Source: Alentia gelatinosa
Lineage: Eukaryota > Annelida > Polychaeta > Phyllodocida > Polynoidae
Assembly (NCBI GenBank): GCA_950022655.1
Contig: OX465583.1
Coordinates: forward strand, 70,009,152 to 70,073,151
Reading direction: 5' to 3'
Length of the DNA: 64,000 bases
A model generated the notes under the pieces. That model was not told the DNA's origin. It searched no databases and saw nothing but the letters and a program-made list of their open reading frames with translations. Made by a program: the position numbers and the translations under genes. The number at the start of each line of letters is the position of its first letter. Position 1 is the first letter of the stretch. This document shows, piece after piece, positions 1 to 9,859 of the stretch.

Positions 1-1397
1 TTCATAAGAGTAAACGTGTTTGTCTTCAAAGTCTGCCATGAAGAGGTTGGCATATGTGGGTGCCACCCGTGTGCCCATGGCAGTACCCCCCACTTGCAGA
101 AAGTGTTTGCCATTGAAGTCAAAGTTGTTTTTGGTTAACACAAGCCACAGGAGTTTGCATATTTGTTCATTAGAGAGCTCACCCTTTGGTGTGGTGGTCC
201 TATGCCGGCAGAGTAGTCGGTATGTGGCCAAGTAGCCCTCTAGGTTGGGGATGTTTGTGTACAGTGACGTCACATCTAAGGTTCCTAGTAGGTGACCTGC
301 AGGGAGGTCTCCTATGTTGGAAAGTTTCTGGAGGAAATCAGTGGTGTCCCTCAAGTATGATTTGACCTGAAGTAGAAAGGGTCGGAGATAAATGTCAACC
401 AGTGCCGATATTTTCTCAGTTGGACTCCCGTTGGCAGAGACTATGGGTCTGCCAGGTGGGGGTCGAGTATTCTTATGGATTTTTGGTAAGAGATACAGTT
501 GTGGCGTTTTTTCAGAGGTAGTAAGTAACTTACCTTTCAGGCCCTTAGCGATCTCGTTCGCTGCGAAGAGGCGTTCTACATAGGCATTGATGTAGGATCG
601 ATGTTGTTCAGTGAGGTCATCTGGGACCTCCTTGTAGAACTTGGAGTCTGCGAGTTGGCGTTCTCCCTCCTTTAATAGTCTTCTCTGTTGAGAACGACTA
701 TGGAGCCCCCTTTATCTGCAGGTTTTATCACAATGGAGCGATTCCCTCTGAGAGATTTAAGAGCTTCTTTTTCAGCTTTATTTACATTGGAGCCACTGGG
801 AGCTTTTACAAAGGTTTTGTTAAGATCAGTTTCGTTGGCTAAAATGTATGCTTTCAGAGATGGTGAGACTAGTGGTGGGGTCCACTGTTCACTACGTTTG
901 ATGACTTTGGACCTATTTATACTCGTAAGAATGGGTGAGCTAAGTTTGGCAGTGTTGTCATCATTCTCATCGCTAGTGGTGTCCACCCGGGCCATCCAGG
1001 ATGGTCTCAGGTGGGCATTCTCTGGGTCACTAATAGCTTTTAATTTGAGATGGCGATGAAAAAGGTCTAAGTCCCTGCGTAGGTCGCCCATGTGGGGCTC
1101 ACCTGGGGTGGGGCAGAAATTTAGACCCTTAGAAAGGACAGACCTCTCACCTGTGGAGAGGTTGTGTTTTGAAAGGTTGATGACTGAAACAGATTCGATA
1201 TCAACAGGTAAAGAGATTTTATTAACAAAATTCAACAAGGTGAAGTGTTCAGAGTCTCTATCAAGGTGGAAAGGTGGTGAAGTGTCTATAGGAATGTCTT
1301 TAGAATGCTTCCCAAGGCCCGGCGAAGGTCTTCCCGTGAGATCTGGCGGGCTTGGTTGTTGTTCGGTCTGGGGCGTCGGCGTGGCGCCTCCTGCCAC
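1..1397 (-). pseudogene. Penelope-type reverse transcriptase, frameshifted and partial
   Basis: The RT reads right to left. An N-terminal region contains a conserved Penelope segment, IVIKPADKGGSIVVLNR, at about 690-740. The frame then meets TAA at 672-674, and the RT continues in another frame, which is best explained by loss of one base there. Beyond it, RT motif A is seen as LDVTSLYTNIP (about 250-290), followed by a motif B region, GTAMGTRVAPTYANLF (about 45-100). The catalytic DD motif and any GIY-YIG domain would be left of the window. Because of the frameshift this copy is probably not active. It overlaps the upstream ORF by about 110 bases in a different frame. Family assignment is confident; activity is unlikely. 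Confidence 0.85.
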
Positions 1398-3112
1398 ACC
1401 CCGTTCGTCGGCCTGACTGTTGGGTCTGGTCGTTGACGGGGTGCCGAAAAATCCCTGCTGGTACTAGGTCGGTTCGTGGGTGAAGCCGAGCGAGCACGCT
1501 TTTGGTCAGAAGGGGTGGCGGAGGATGGGGTCTCTGATCGGGGGGTGCGTTTACCCTTGCCTTTGTTTTTACCCTTTGACTTGCCCTTTCCCCAGCTATT
1601 CTGATCTCCGAACTGAGTCCCTAAAGGTGGGGGGAACTCTGCTGGGTCCAGTAGATAGTCTAGAGCGATGTCTAAAGGATTAGAGCTGTCGTCTTGTGGG
1701 GGTGGTATGGGGCGAAGTGGGCGTCGGGCAGGGGCCAGATTGGCGAAACGGGGAGCGGCCCCTTGGGTAGGGGGGGCGGTGGGGCGTCTCTGTTGTCTGG
1801 GGGGGCGTTGTGGCAGGGGGGGCTTGGGGGCTGGTCCTGCCAAGGTGGGGGGGTGTGGTGTGGGTTGGAGTAGGGGGACGGGCTGCTGGTTGGTCACTAG
1901 GGGGGTGGAAGGGGTTGCAGCTAGGTCCAGGGGGGTTGTGGTAGGGGGGGCCGTTGGGGGAATGAGGATCCCAAGGGCCAGGTCCCTGGTGGTGGGCTGA
2001 TGCTGTTCGAGGAACGTGCGTCGCCTAGCTAGTTGTGAAGAGAGGTTCGTCTCCTCGCGGGTCGAAAACTCTAGTAGCTTGTTAGTAGCCCGCTGAAAAT
2101 CGGGGGACCCTTCTTGTGTCATGAGGAGTCCCACCGTGTTCAGCAGGGTGGTCCTGGTAGTCTGGTCTGATTCGGCCTTACGTTCCAGGTAGGCTGCTGT
2201 GCGTAACATTACGTTTTCAGCTGCCTCTCTGCGGATGTCGGCGATTTCAGACACAAGGTCCTGGTTCTGACTTATATAGTCTGGGAGTGGAGCCAGTCCA
2301 GACGCCCAAGGTGTCAGGGTGTGGGACTGAGTCAATTCGCGTAACCAGGTCGCTCGTTGGGTCGATCGTATTCTCCATAGATCGACATTGCGAGCTTGAC
2401 GCCAAACTTTTTCCATGCCGTCTGACATCGCTAGACGACGTGCAGGGGCTTGTGCAGGAGGGTTGGCATTGTTCAGGGCCTGTGGGACAAAGGAAACAGA
2501 TCGTTTATTTCCATTTCCCACATTTATGGTTAACGATGTGGACGGGGCGCCCAAGTCATTAGATTTAGTATTGACAGTGTTGACAGCGGGTCGATCAGTC
2601 GTGACCGATCGAGCGGGTCCGCTTGCCGTGTTCACTTTCGTGCCATCCTCGCGGATGGAGCGTAAAAGATTTAAAATTTGAGTACCCGTGTCAGGGTTAT
2701 TGGTCAAATTGCTTATGAATTGAGCTAGATTGGGGTCTGTATGCTCAACGTTGAAGCGCGGTAGAGCGGGGGGATTGTCCGAACCCGTTCTTTTGCGTTT
2801 CAGCGGTTGGCCATTTGCGGGGGTGGGTACTTCCGGTTTACTTATAGCTGTGACGTCACGCAGCGCGAGCCCGAGAAGCTGAGTAAGATCAGCCTCCCGT
2901 TCATCGTCTGTCGATTCCGTTAAGTCAACCAAACTATGTTTTGGAGTTAGGAAAGTGTCATCGCTAGTATCACCAGTATTGAGTACTCGCCCTGTGGCGT
3001 TTGAACTTACCTGTGCGGCAGTGGGTGGTTGATCTTGATCCGTTGTCGAGTGATCAACATCAGCATCGCTGGCGTGTCGATCGATCGGCGGCCAGTCTTC
3101 TCTGTTATCCAT
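1286..3112 (-). CDS. ORF1-like protein of the Penelope-like element
   Basis: This is an uninterrupted 608-residue frame starting at an ATG about 214 bases downstream of a minus-strand TATA box. I do not recognise a catalytic domain. The N-terminal third is acidic and polar. A central segment of about 100 residues is rich in Trp, Arg and Leu and looks folded. Then comes a long Pro/Thr/Gln-rich linker, a Lys/Gly patch (KGKSKGKNKGKGKR) and an Arg/Ser/Pro-rich tail. The basic patch would suit nucleic-acid binding, which is inference. Its end overlaps the RT frame by about 110 bases, so the RT could be expressed by frameshifting or re-initiation, or the break may simply be a mutation. It is longer and better preserved than the adjoining RT. 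Confidence 0.6.
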   Translation of the reverse strand: MDNREDWPPIDRHASDADVDHSTTDQDQPPTAAQVSSNATGRVLNTGDTSDDTFLTPKHSLVDLTESTDDEREADLTQLLGLALRDVTAISKPEVPTPANGQPLKRKRTGSDNPPALPRFNVEHTDPNLAQFISNLTNNPDTGTQILNLLRSIREDGTKVNTASGPARSVTTDRPAVNTVNTKSNDLGAPSTSLTINVGNGNKRSVSFVPQALNNANPPAQAPARRLAMSDGMEKVWRQARNVDLWRIRSTQRATWLRELTQSHTLTPWASGLAPLPDYISQNQDLVSEIADIRREAAENVMLRTAAYLERKAESDQTTRTTLLNTVGLLMTQEGSPDFQRATNKLLEFSTREETNLSSQLARRRTFLEQHQPTTRDLALGILIPPTAPPTTTPLDLAATPSTPLVTNQQPVPLLQPTPHPPTLAGPAPKPPLPQRPPRQQRRPTAPPTQGAAPRFANLAPARRPLRPIPPPQDDSSNPLDIALDYLLDPAEFPPPLGTQFGDQNSWGKGKSKGKNKGKGKRTPRSETPSSATPSDQKRARSASPTNRPSTSRDFSAPRQRPDPTVRPTNGVWQEAPRRRPRPNNNQARQISREDLRRALGSILKTFL

Positions 3113-3325
3113 GAGATCGGATTACGTTATTGACAGCGGTAGTTTAAGGTAAATATCCACTGATTTGAAATGAATGTAATTATGACTCGGTGGGAATTAA
3201 ACCTAAAGTAGGTTGTGCAGGTAGATCTCGAAGATTAAAGAGAGAATCAATTATTACGTGGCTAGATCTATGGTCTACACGATAGGTGCAGCAACCGCGA
3301 TGTGGGTGACAGTTTGAGCTGTCAT

Positions 3326-3336
3326 CCCCTTTTATA
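3326..3336 (-). promoter_or_regulatory. TATA box upstream of Penelope-like ORF1
   Basis: Read on the minus strand this is TATAAAAGGGG, a canonical TATA box about 215 bases before the ORF1 start codon. Transcription would start about 30 bases downstream, near 3300. It fits an internal promoter of the retroelement. No experimental support is available. Confidence 0.45.
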
Positions 3337-3852
3337 GTTTTGTACCACGTGACCTCTCTCGGCCAATCAAAAGCAAGATGTCGATTACGGACGACATTTG
3401 TTTTCGTTCTGTTGTCGGGGCATGTGTATCGATGACGACTGTGTCAACAGATTGTTTATGGGCCCTGACGTATGTTCTGAGGCCTGTGGTGGCCTCAAAG
3501 GTTCATACGGTTTCATCTATGAAAATCATCAGGCTGCATTCTATTTGAAAAGACTGCTGAAGCAGTGGTTTTCATACGCGGTAACAGACTCTAGGCGAGT
3601 TTGTTTTTGTCAACATCCTATCTGGTTGCTAAGAGGCAGCACGGTGACAGAGAGCTGACAGTGGGGAAAGAATGGGCGTTTCCCGGTTCTGTTTGTTTAG
3701 ACTAGCGAATAAACAAAAGGATTGAGGTGGGATTACTGTAAAAACTGGCAGTAAAAGCAAAACGTGGTACCTGCACTGTCCAGGGTGGAGTGCATTTAAC
3801 TATAAGGAAAAGGGCAGGTCCCTATACGCGACAGCATTTCGATTAACATAAA

Positions 3853-3858
<6 letters not shown>

Positions 3859-3884
<26 letters not shown>
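3859..3884 (+). repeat. Poly(A) tract in ABCA intron
   Basis: About 26 adenines follow TAAAATTTT. The tract could be the tail of a short plus-strand retroposed sequence covering part of 3400-3858, or a simple repeat. I recognise no coding sequence in 3420-3858. Confidence 0.4.
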
Positions 3885-3887
<3 letters not shown>

Positions 3888-4004
3888 ATATTGTTTTCCT
3901 CACTACAAACATCCTAGATGTTGTTTTCCTTACTACAAACATCCTCCATATTGTTTTCCTCACTACAAACATCCTCCATATTGTATTCCTTACTAAAAAC
4001 ATCA
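3885..4004 (+). repeat. Four 30-bp tandem units abutting the ABCA splice acceptor
   Basis: Four units of exactly 30 bp begin at 3885, 3915, 3945 and 3975. Each carries a pyrimidine-rich run (TTTTCCTCACTAC or a variant). The array ends 20 bases before the AG of the ABCA exon. The last unit differs at a few sites, as expected of an old edge unit. Confidence 0.85.
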
Positions 4005-4024
4005 CTGTAACAACTCTCTTCCAG

Positions 4025-4508
4025 CATGGAGGAGTGCGAAGCGTTATGCACACGTCTTGCCATCATGGTCAACGGCCAGTTCAAATGCCTCGGCTCCACC
4101 CAGCACCTCAAGACCAAGTTCGGTGAGGGCTATACGCTGATGACCAAAGTAGGGGGCGCCACTGAAGCGGAAGTGGCCGAGCGGACACGCGCACTGATGA
4201 CCTTCGTGGGTCAGCAGTTCCCCAACCACGTACTGAAAGATGTGCACCAGGGCCTGTCCCACTACCAGATCCTGGAGCCGGGCCTCACCTGGGCCCACCT
4301 GTTCGGCGTGATGGAGCAGGCTAAGGACCAGTACCACATCGAGGACTACTCCGTCAGTCAGACCACCCTGGAGCAGGTGTTTATTAACTTCGCTCGCAGA
4401 CAGCGACCTCCTGTGGTGAGCAACATGAGTTGTGGTACGCGATGCTGCAACTGCTGCAGATTCACATTCTGCGGAGGGTGCTGCTCTGAGAAGCAAAGAA
4501 GAACATGA
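4025..4508 (+). CDS. Terminal coding exon of an ABCA3-like ABC transporter
   Basis: ABCA proteins are full-length ABC transporters that move lipids across or within membranes. This is the last coding exon. It begins after a good acceptor (CTCTCTTCCAG ending at 4024) with the last base of a split codon and ends at TGA 4506-4508, giving about 160 residues. It starts just after the expected H-loop of the second nucleotide-binding domain with MEECEALCTRLAIMV, then QFKCLGSTQHLKTKFGEGY, and later DYSVSQTTLEQVFINFA, which matches the conserved VFVNFA-type C-terminal motif of the family. The wording is closest to ABCA3-type members as I remember them. The tail is unusual: nine cysteines in the last 30 residues. 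The Walker motifs and membrane segments lie in upstream exons outside the window. Confidence 0.9.
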
Positions 4509-4601
4509 TTTTAGGTTTAAAGGAATCGGCCATTTTTCGGCAGCGAAACTATTTCTTTTTAACCCTTTAAGGATGGGTGCCTGTGGCCAAAATAGGCCCT
4601 T

Positions 4602-4887
4602 TAGGCCCAGCGTCCACCTACTATGGTATGGCTCCGATATGGTCTACGATGCACATTCCGATATAAAAATAAAAATCGCGTCAGAAGGTCACCTAATATC
4701 GGGCCAGTTGACCACGTCTCTGTGATTAGACACTGATAAAAAAACCATACAATGCGTGGTGGATTGGCATGTCTAGACATATGTCTACGATTTTGCACCT
4801 TCCCCATATTCTCTGATATTTGCCTTTTGTATCAGTGCCATATCGGTAGGTCTAAATTTCTATCGTAGTAGGTGGACGTCAGGCCTA
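4602..4887. mobile_element. TIR element family M1, copy 1
   Basis: A 286-bp element with inverted ends (TAGGCCCAGCGTCCACCTAC at left; the complement of GTAGGTGGACGTCAGGCCTA at right). It is flanked by TA. Two other copies lie at 44909-45192 and 63289-63355. It starts 94 bases after the ABCA stop codon, so it lies in the 3' UTR or just past it. This copy alone contains AATAAA (4668-4673), which could serve as a polyadenylation signal. Confidence 0.85.
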
Positions 4888-5215
4888 AGGATAGGTCAAT
4901 TGCACCCGATAACCTGTTGTTAAGGTGACTGCGATTTGCTAAAGAACAAAATCTTCGAAATCTGATTAAAAAATTATGTGTAGCTTTCCTTTCTACCTTT
5001 GTATTGAGGACAAAGAAGGTTGCAAAATTGCTTTTTAGATTGTTTTTCAGTTAGAATAAGATGACTGCGGGGGTTAAAGCAAATTGTATTGGAATTGTCA
5101 TATATGCTAACGTTTATATACTTACATAATCATACGGTTTGTGCTCAAGTGCTTCGTCATTGAAATATTGCCTCCACATTTTCTTAGATGATCTTGTATC
5201 TTAAAATGTTGTACC
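4888..5215. other. AT-rich intergenic stretch, nothing recognised
   Basis: No coding frame, RNA gene or clear repeat is visible. It could include the remainder of the ABCA 3' UTR. Confidence 0.4.
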
Positions 5216-5681
5216 TTAAAGACAAATGCGGGTAGGTATCGCAGCGCCCCCTATTTTTACTAAATTAACACCGGTGCTGCCATCAGGTTTCATGAAAATG
5301 TAGCAGTTTCCCATAGATACCAATAGATAAGCACTTAACTTCTTCAGATGGCCTTCCCATAGAAATTTGCATGGTGACATAGTATTTTTTTAGCATTTCT
5401 CATTCATGCATGTTCCAAACTACCATAATCCAGAATTATTTGAAGATAGCGATAGAACATCAGTGTAATTTAGCAACAAAGTCAAAATATTGCAGTTTTC
5501 CATAGACAACAATAGTTAAGCATTTACATTTTCAGATGGTCTCCCCATAGAAGTTTTAAACATGGTGACATGCCTTTTTTGAATTTTCTATTTGCTGATA
5601 TATGAGACCAATATCATCCAGAGTTATTTGCAAAAATCAATAGAATTTAGAAATCACCCAACTACCAGCATTTGTCTTTAA
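5216..5681. mobile_element. TTAA-flanked TIR element with internal 189-bp duplication
   Basis: TTAA occurs at 5216-5219 and 5678-5681. Immediately inside are inverted ends AGACAAATGCGGGTAG and CTACCAGCATTTGTCT, matching at 15 of 16 positions. Inside, a segment of about 190 bp is tandemly duplicated with divergence (CAGTTT markers at 5304 and 5493). TTAA duplication is the signature of piggyBac-type transposition, so this is probably a non-autonomous piggyBac-like element. No transposase is present. Confidence 0.75.
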
Positions 5682-6177
5682 GATGAGTAGGTGATTTCCT
5701 TATTTGATGTGCATGTCAGATTATCAATACATAACATATTATTGTTGGTAAAATCCTATTTGTTTATAAGAATTATTTGGTTATATTTAATATATACTTA
5801 TAGTAAGAAACATGAGTCATACATAAGGTTAATTATTAACTTCCTATTCTATTTTGGACAAAAAACAAGAAGAAAACTCAGGAATATTCATTTAACTATA
5901 AGAAATACATCCCCAGTATTCCATAAGGTTTCTAGAGTCTAAATATATTCGTCTCAATTGCCTCTGCGAGTTGCTTTCTGTAGAGGGTAGATAATAATCT
6001 CTTTGGATATTTTTGGAAAACAAACATACATAACTGGTCTAGCTCTAGATTACTTCAAGGTGAAGCTGAAACCTAGGGTCACATTTTGATATAGAATCTA
6101 TCAATTTTCTGATGAAATACACTTTAGATCTGAGGCATAGATGTTTCGTCTGAATAATTCCCATGACTTTTTGTGAA

Positions 6178-6887
6178 TTTATCTCACCCCTGGTATTTTT
6201 GCCCTGAAGGCTTAGAATTTGGAACTCGTTCTCTATACCCTTATGATCATTGCAGTCCATTCTCCATGGTCTATATCCTGTGTGATGTCTATTCTTTTAG
6301 TGTGTAAAGGGGTGAGATAAATACAGAAAGCAACTCATGTTTGGTCAAAGTCATTGTTCCCCAACCCATTTGAACACCAAGGGATATTCACTCCACTGTC
6401 GCCTCATTCATATCAGTCCACATCAAATTTGTGGAGAATGGCTTTGACCAAAACTTGTTGGTTTCTTCTTCAGTTATGCCTGCTTAACCTTGGTATAGTC
6501 ACCAAATCCAAATCCCACAACAGGTGCAAACTTACTGTCATTTGACATGCATACGATCTTGATATTTGACATATTCGTCCTGTCGTAAGAAAGATTTATC
6601 TCATTTTACCCCAAAAAGCAATAAGTTTTAAAGAAGAAACCAATATGAACTTGAATGCAGAGCAAATCATTTAAATAGTATGGAGATGGACGACTGTGAC
6701 TGAAATGAGTTGCCTTCGGTATTTATCTCATCACTGTCCACAATAAATTAAGTAAATGATCATCACATGTGTGACGTCATCACCCATTGAGTATCAGTAC
6801 TAATACTTGAAGGACTATTGACAACGAATTCATAATGTTAAGCCTATGGGAAAAAATTGCCAGGGGTGAGATAGATACACATGTACG
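6178..6887. mobile_element. Foldback element family F, long copy
   Basis: Inverted ends of about 50 bp: TTTATCTCACCCCTGG at left and CCAGGGGTGAGATAGAT at right, continuing inward with GGCTTA and TAAGCC motifs. A second pair of inverted repeats lies inside (GGGGTGAGATAAATACAG near 6309 and its complement near 6715). A hairpin with about 30-bp arms spans 6336-6458. The apex core shared with other foldbacks lies at 6384-6413. A second long copy is at 60362-60850. No coding capacity is visible. Confidence 0.75.
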
Positions 6888-7763
6888 ATAGTTCAACCCT
6901 TTTCCATAGTTGCACATACTTGCTTAGCAAATCTGAAACAAACCATGTAATGTGACTCCACAAAGCTAAATCATATTTGTTGCTCTTGGTAAAATGCAAT
7001 ATTCATTAAAGTTCTCTAGCCCCCATCGATGACATTGAAAAAGGTCAAGTGGCTCTCAATTGGCTTTCTTATTATCTCTATGATATTACTATTGAACGTA
7101 ACATGATATTAATTTGAGAATCGTAATTTAATCATTATAATTAGGTAATAACGGGTAATTCAGGCTTCTGAAATGGCGAGAGTTTATATTTGGATTTTAT
7201 GAGTTGCATTCAAATCAATGAGCATCTAATTTCTTTTTCTTTATCTATCCACATTGTCATTATTTAATCCTGTACACATCCATCCACTGCTATATCCCCA
7301 TTATTTATTCTCAGTTGTAACTGTCAATATATGTATCTTGTATAATGCTGAATATTAATATTGTAAACCACACATCGATTCGTGGTATTGTAGATGTATC
7401 ATTTGCCAATTAAACTGTTGAAACTGGAAGACCATTTAAAATGTAAAGTGGAGAACATAAAAGAAACTTCCTTTGGATACGAAATTAAAGGAACATTCCC
7501 TTTGTAGACATATGTTGAATACTTTGTAATAGATGGAAGATTTATGTAAAGGTTGAAAGTGAAGGAGAAATCATCAATGAACTAGTATTATACTTTGTTT
7601 CTTGTTGTGTTGCAGGATATGTTTTTGATCTAGTCATACATGTTTCACGGGTATTAAAAGATATATCTGTCATTTATTCCTGTTTGCTCATCTTTCTATG
7701 CTTAAAAGAGAATATATACGGAAACTGGCTTACTGTCTTCATAAGTCAAAAATACGCAGTTAA
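6888..7763. other. AT-rich intergenic stretch, nothing recognised
   Basis: No coding frame is credible. A cluster of ATG- and TATA-rich sequence and an ATTAAA near 7409 are not enough to propose a gene. Confidence 0.35.
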
Positions 7764-8056
7764 CACTGCGTGAAAACCACTATTTCATATATGTATACAC
7801 CCGGCATATATAGGTATGATTTTGCGTATACAAGGTATTCCTATTTTCCGCTGTGAATACGTCTCATCTATAGATGTGTAAAATGTATACCTCACATGTA
7901 TACATGTCCCGCACACAATATTTCTCTTCATATATGCTTTGCGGTAAATACAGCCACTATGCTGACGTACAGAAGAGGAAACGTGTCAATATACAGCTGA
8001 TACATGCACTAACACGATGGCGTATATATGAACAAACTGGTGGTTTTCACGCAGTG
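7764..8056. mobile_element. TIR element family M3, copy 1
   Basis: A 293-bp element with inverted ends CACTGCGTGAAAACCAC and GTGGTTTTCACGCAGTG, which match perfectly. The same element, in the opposite orientation and carrying another insertion, is at 41196-41580. A truncated copy begins near 57973. The 72-residue open frame inside is chance. Confidence 0.9.
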
Positions 8057-8094
8057 GAAATTAGTGATCACATAGCAGAGGAATGTATCTGATC

Positions 8095-8215
8095 AATAGT
8101 TTTTACAAGTAATCAATACTTTTAACAAGTAGTTGACGACGTAACTCTAATATTGCTCAGATATTACTACATGTCAACTACTTGGAGTTAACGGCCACTC
8201 GTAAACAAAACCAGT
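8095..8215. repeat. Hairpin element M2b, copy 1
   Basis: An inverted repeat built on GTAGTTGACGACGTAA and its complement around ATATTACTACATGTCAACTA. It is followed by CGTAAACAAAACCAGTCA. It resembles 59458-59560 and, more distantly, the M2 hairpins at 33118, 48888 and 55149. Confidence 0.6.
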
Positions 8216-9246
8216 CATTATTATGTATGTATGTACATGAACCTTCGGTTTCCTACGCTAAACAAATGCTCTACTGTAGCAACAGTGACGAGGAAATAAG
8301 ATTCTGCTCGGCGAGTGTATTATAGTGTTAGCTGTTAGCACTAGGGGTCGCCACTGAAGATGCCGTAAAGGCACCACGTGCATGCTCTGATGTGCAGGCA
8401 CGGATTCTAGGTAGGCCGCCACCTCTGTGCCGACTTAGAGGTTGGAAAGGTTAAACCCACATCGGCCAGGGAACTGGAGGAGGGGAGGGGGGAGGGGTAG
8501 GAGGAGGAATAGGGTTACAGGGAGCGGCTTGGGGCCATAAACAGGAGATTCTGTTCATAGTGGACAAGTCTTTGATTCATGAGCCAGTCAGGGAAAGAGA
8601 TATTTGGGATAGAGAAGGATACATACTATAATGAACTTTATTCTGATTGTGTTTAATCATTTAATGAATGTTCATAACCAAAGACTTGAGCAAGTCTACA
8701 GCACACCATACACTTCCACGCTTGCCACGTTGACAGGTGTCTCTTGGGTCTACTCTGAATCCGATAAGTGCGCCATGTATGTACTTTACTGACCGCCGGG
8801 CGTAAAAGAAGCGGACAATTCCCATTCTCCTCAATTGTACTGAACTGGCGCTTTATCCCTCCCTGAGGAATCTATGACGAACAGACATGTTTTTACATCA
8901 CTGGTAGGTACGAGTTGTGTTCCAGTGATGAGCTACAGTGATTACAGTGGTGAGGACAGGGTAATTTCTCTTGGGGTACCTGCGGTACAGGGCAGAGGAG
9001 GTGTGAAGCGCATCACCCCCTATCGTTTTGGCATGTAGGCCTACTCAAATGACAGCTCTATGTAGATTCCTATGAATAGGCTAACTAGTAACAGCTACTA
9101 CATACAATCTATTAGAGCTCTATCAAAGATCTTTTCAGATATTGATAGAGTGACATCTAATGTACTCCAAACCACAATAGAGCTCAATAGAGCTCCACGT
9201 TTTATGGCTGTTTGGTGTTGTGGAATACAGCCTTTTTTCTCATAGG
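8216..9246. other. Intergenic stretch, nothing recognised
   Basis: Contains a G-rich purine run at about 8478-8510 and no credible coding sequence. Confidence 0.35.
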
Positions 9247-9384
9247 CTAGGGCTTGCTGACCACACACAGTCCATTATCGATCAAACATGTTCGATGTTG
9301 TCATAGCCTTGTCGGAAGGCTCCCGACAAGCTTCCAATCATGGCCTTGTCGTGACCTTGTCGTAGACTCTTGTCAGGAACTGGG

Positions 9385-9482
9385 GTCCACCAACCACCAC
9401 AAGGCCTCCAGTTGTAGCCTAGCCCAGTCGTGGACCTTGTTGGGAACCCATTTTCGTAGCCTTGTCGTGGTTGGTGGACGCC
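9385..9482. repeat. Inverted repeat around GTCCACCAACCACCACAAG
   Basis: Arms of 19 bp at 9385-9403 and about 9464-9482 are complementary apart from one base. The surrounding 9300-9500 repeats the motif CCTTGTCG several times. The short open frames on both strands here follow from this repeat structure. Confidence 0.55.
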
Positions 9483-9682
9483 CCCCTTTATTCTGATTAT
9501 GTCCGACGGTGACTGGAGCAGCGGTCTGAGGGTGATTCACCGGAGCAGAATACCTCCTAGTGCCACCCCCGCTTCCATATGGCAGAAACTGCACAGGTTG
9601 TAGTAATTCGGGGAGGCAGGTGACATATTCATGAGGCCAATATGTACTATCACTGCACCGCAGTCCCCCCATACAGATTTAT

Positions 9683-9790
9683 AGCAAATAGTATGTACAT
9701 CATTGTTCAATGAGGCTGCAATTATAAATAAAATAGGAGCAAATAGGATGTTCATCATAGATGAATGAGGCTGCAATTATAGATGAGTTT
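9683..9790 (+). repeat. 55-bp tandem duplication
   Basis: Two copies of a unit starting AGCAAATAG and containing AATGAGGCTGCAATTATA begin at 9683 and 9738. Confidence 0.7.
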
Positions 9791-9859
9791 AACAGTTAAA
9801 AGGTTTCAGACACAGTGAATCTTCACCCTTTAACCGCCGCACACCAATTCCGGACGGGA

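Larger units (their letters stand above)
1..3420 (-). mobile_element. Penelope-like retroelement, partial, off left edge
   Basis: The element lies on the minus strand, with its promoter side at the right and its reverse transcriptase running off the left edge of the window. It contains an ORF1-like protein (3112 to 1286), a reverse transcriptase reading frame (1397 to 1) and a TATA-box leader (3113-3336). Penelope-like elements are retroelements whose RT is related to telomerase RT, usually followed by a GIY-YIG endonuclease. The endonuclease is not visible here and would lie left of position 1. The element sits upstream of an ABCA terminal exon that reads on the opposite strand, so it is probably an intronic insertion in that gene. 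I could not identify target-site duplications. The right boundary is uncertain between about 3340 and 3858. Confidence 0.8.

Noticed and set aside
4044..4496. 150-codon minus-strand frame opposite the ABCA exon
   Set aside because: Shadow of a strongly recognisable exon on the plus strand.
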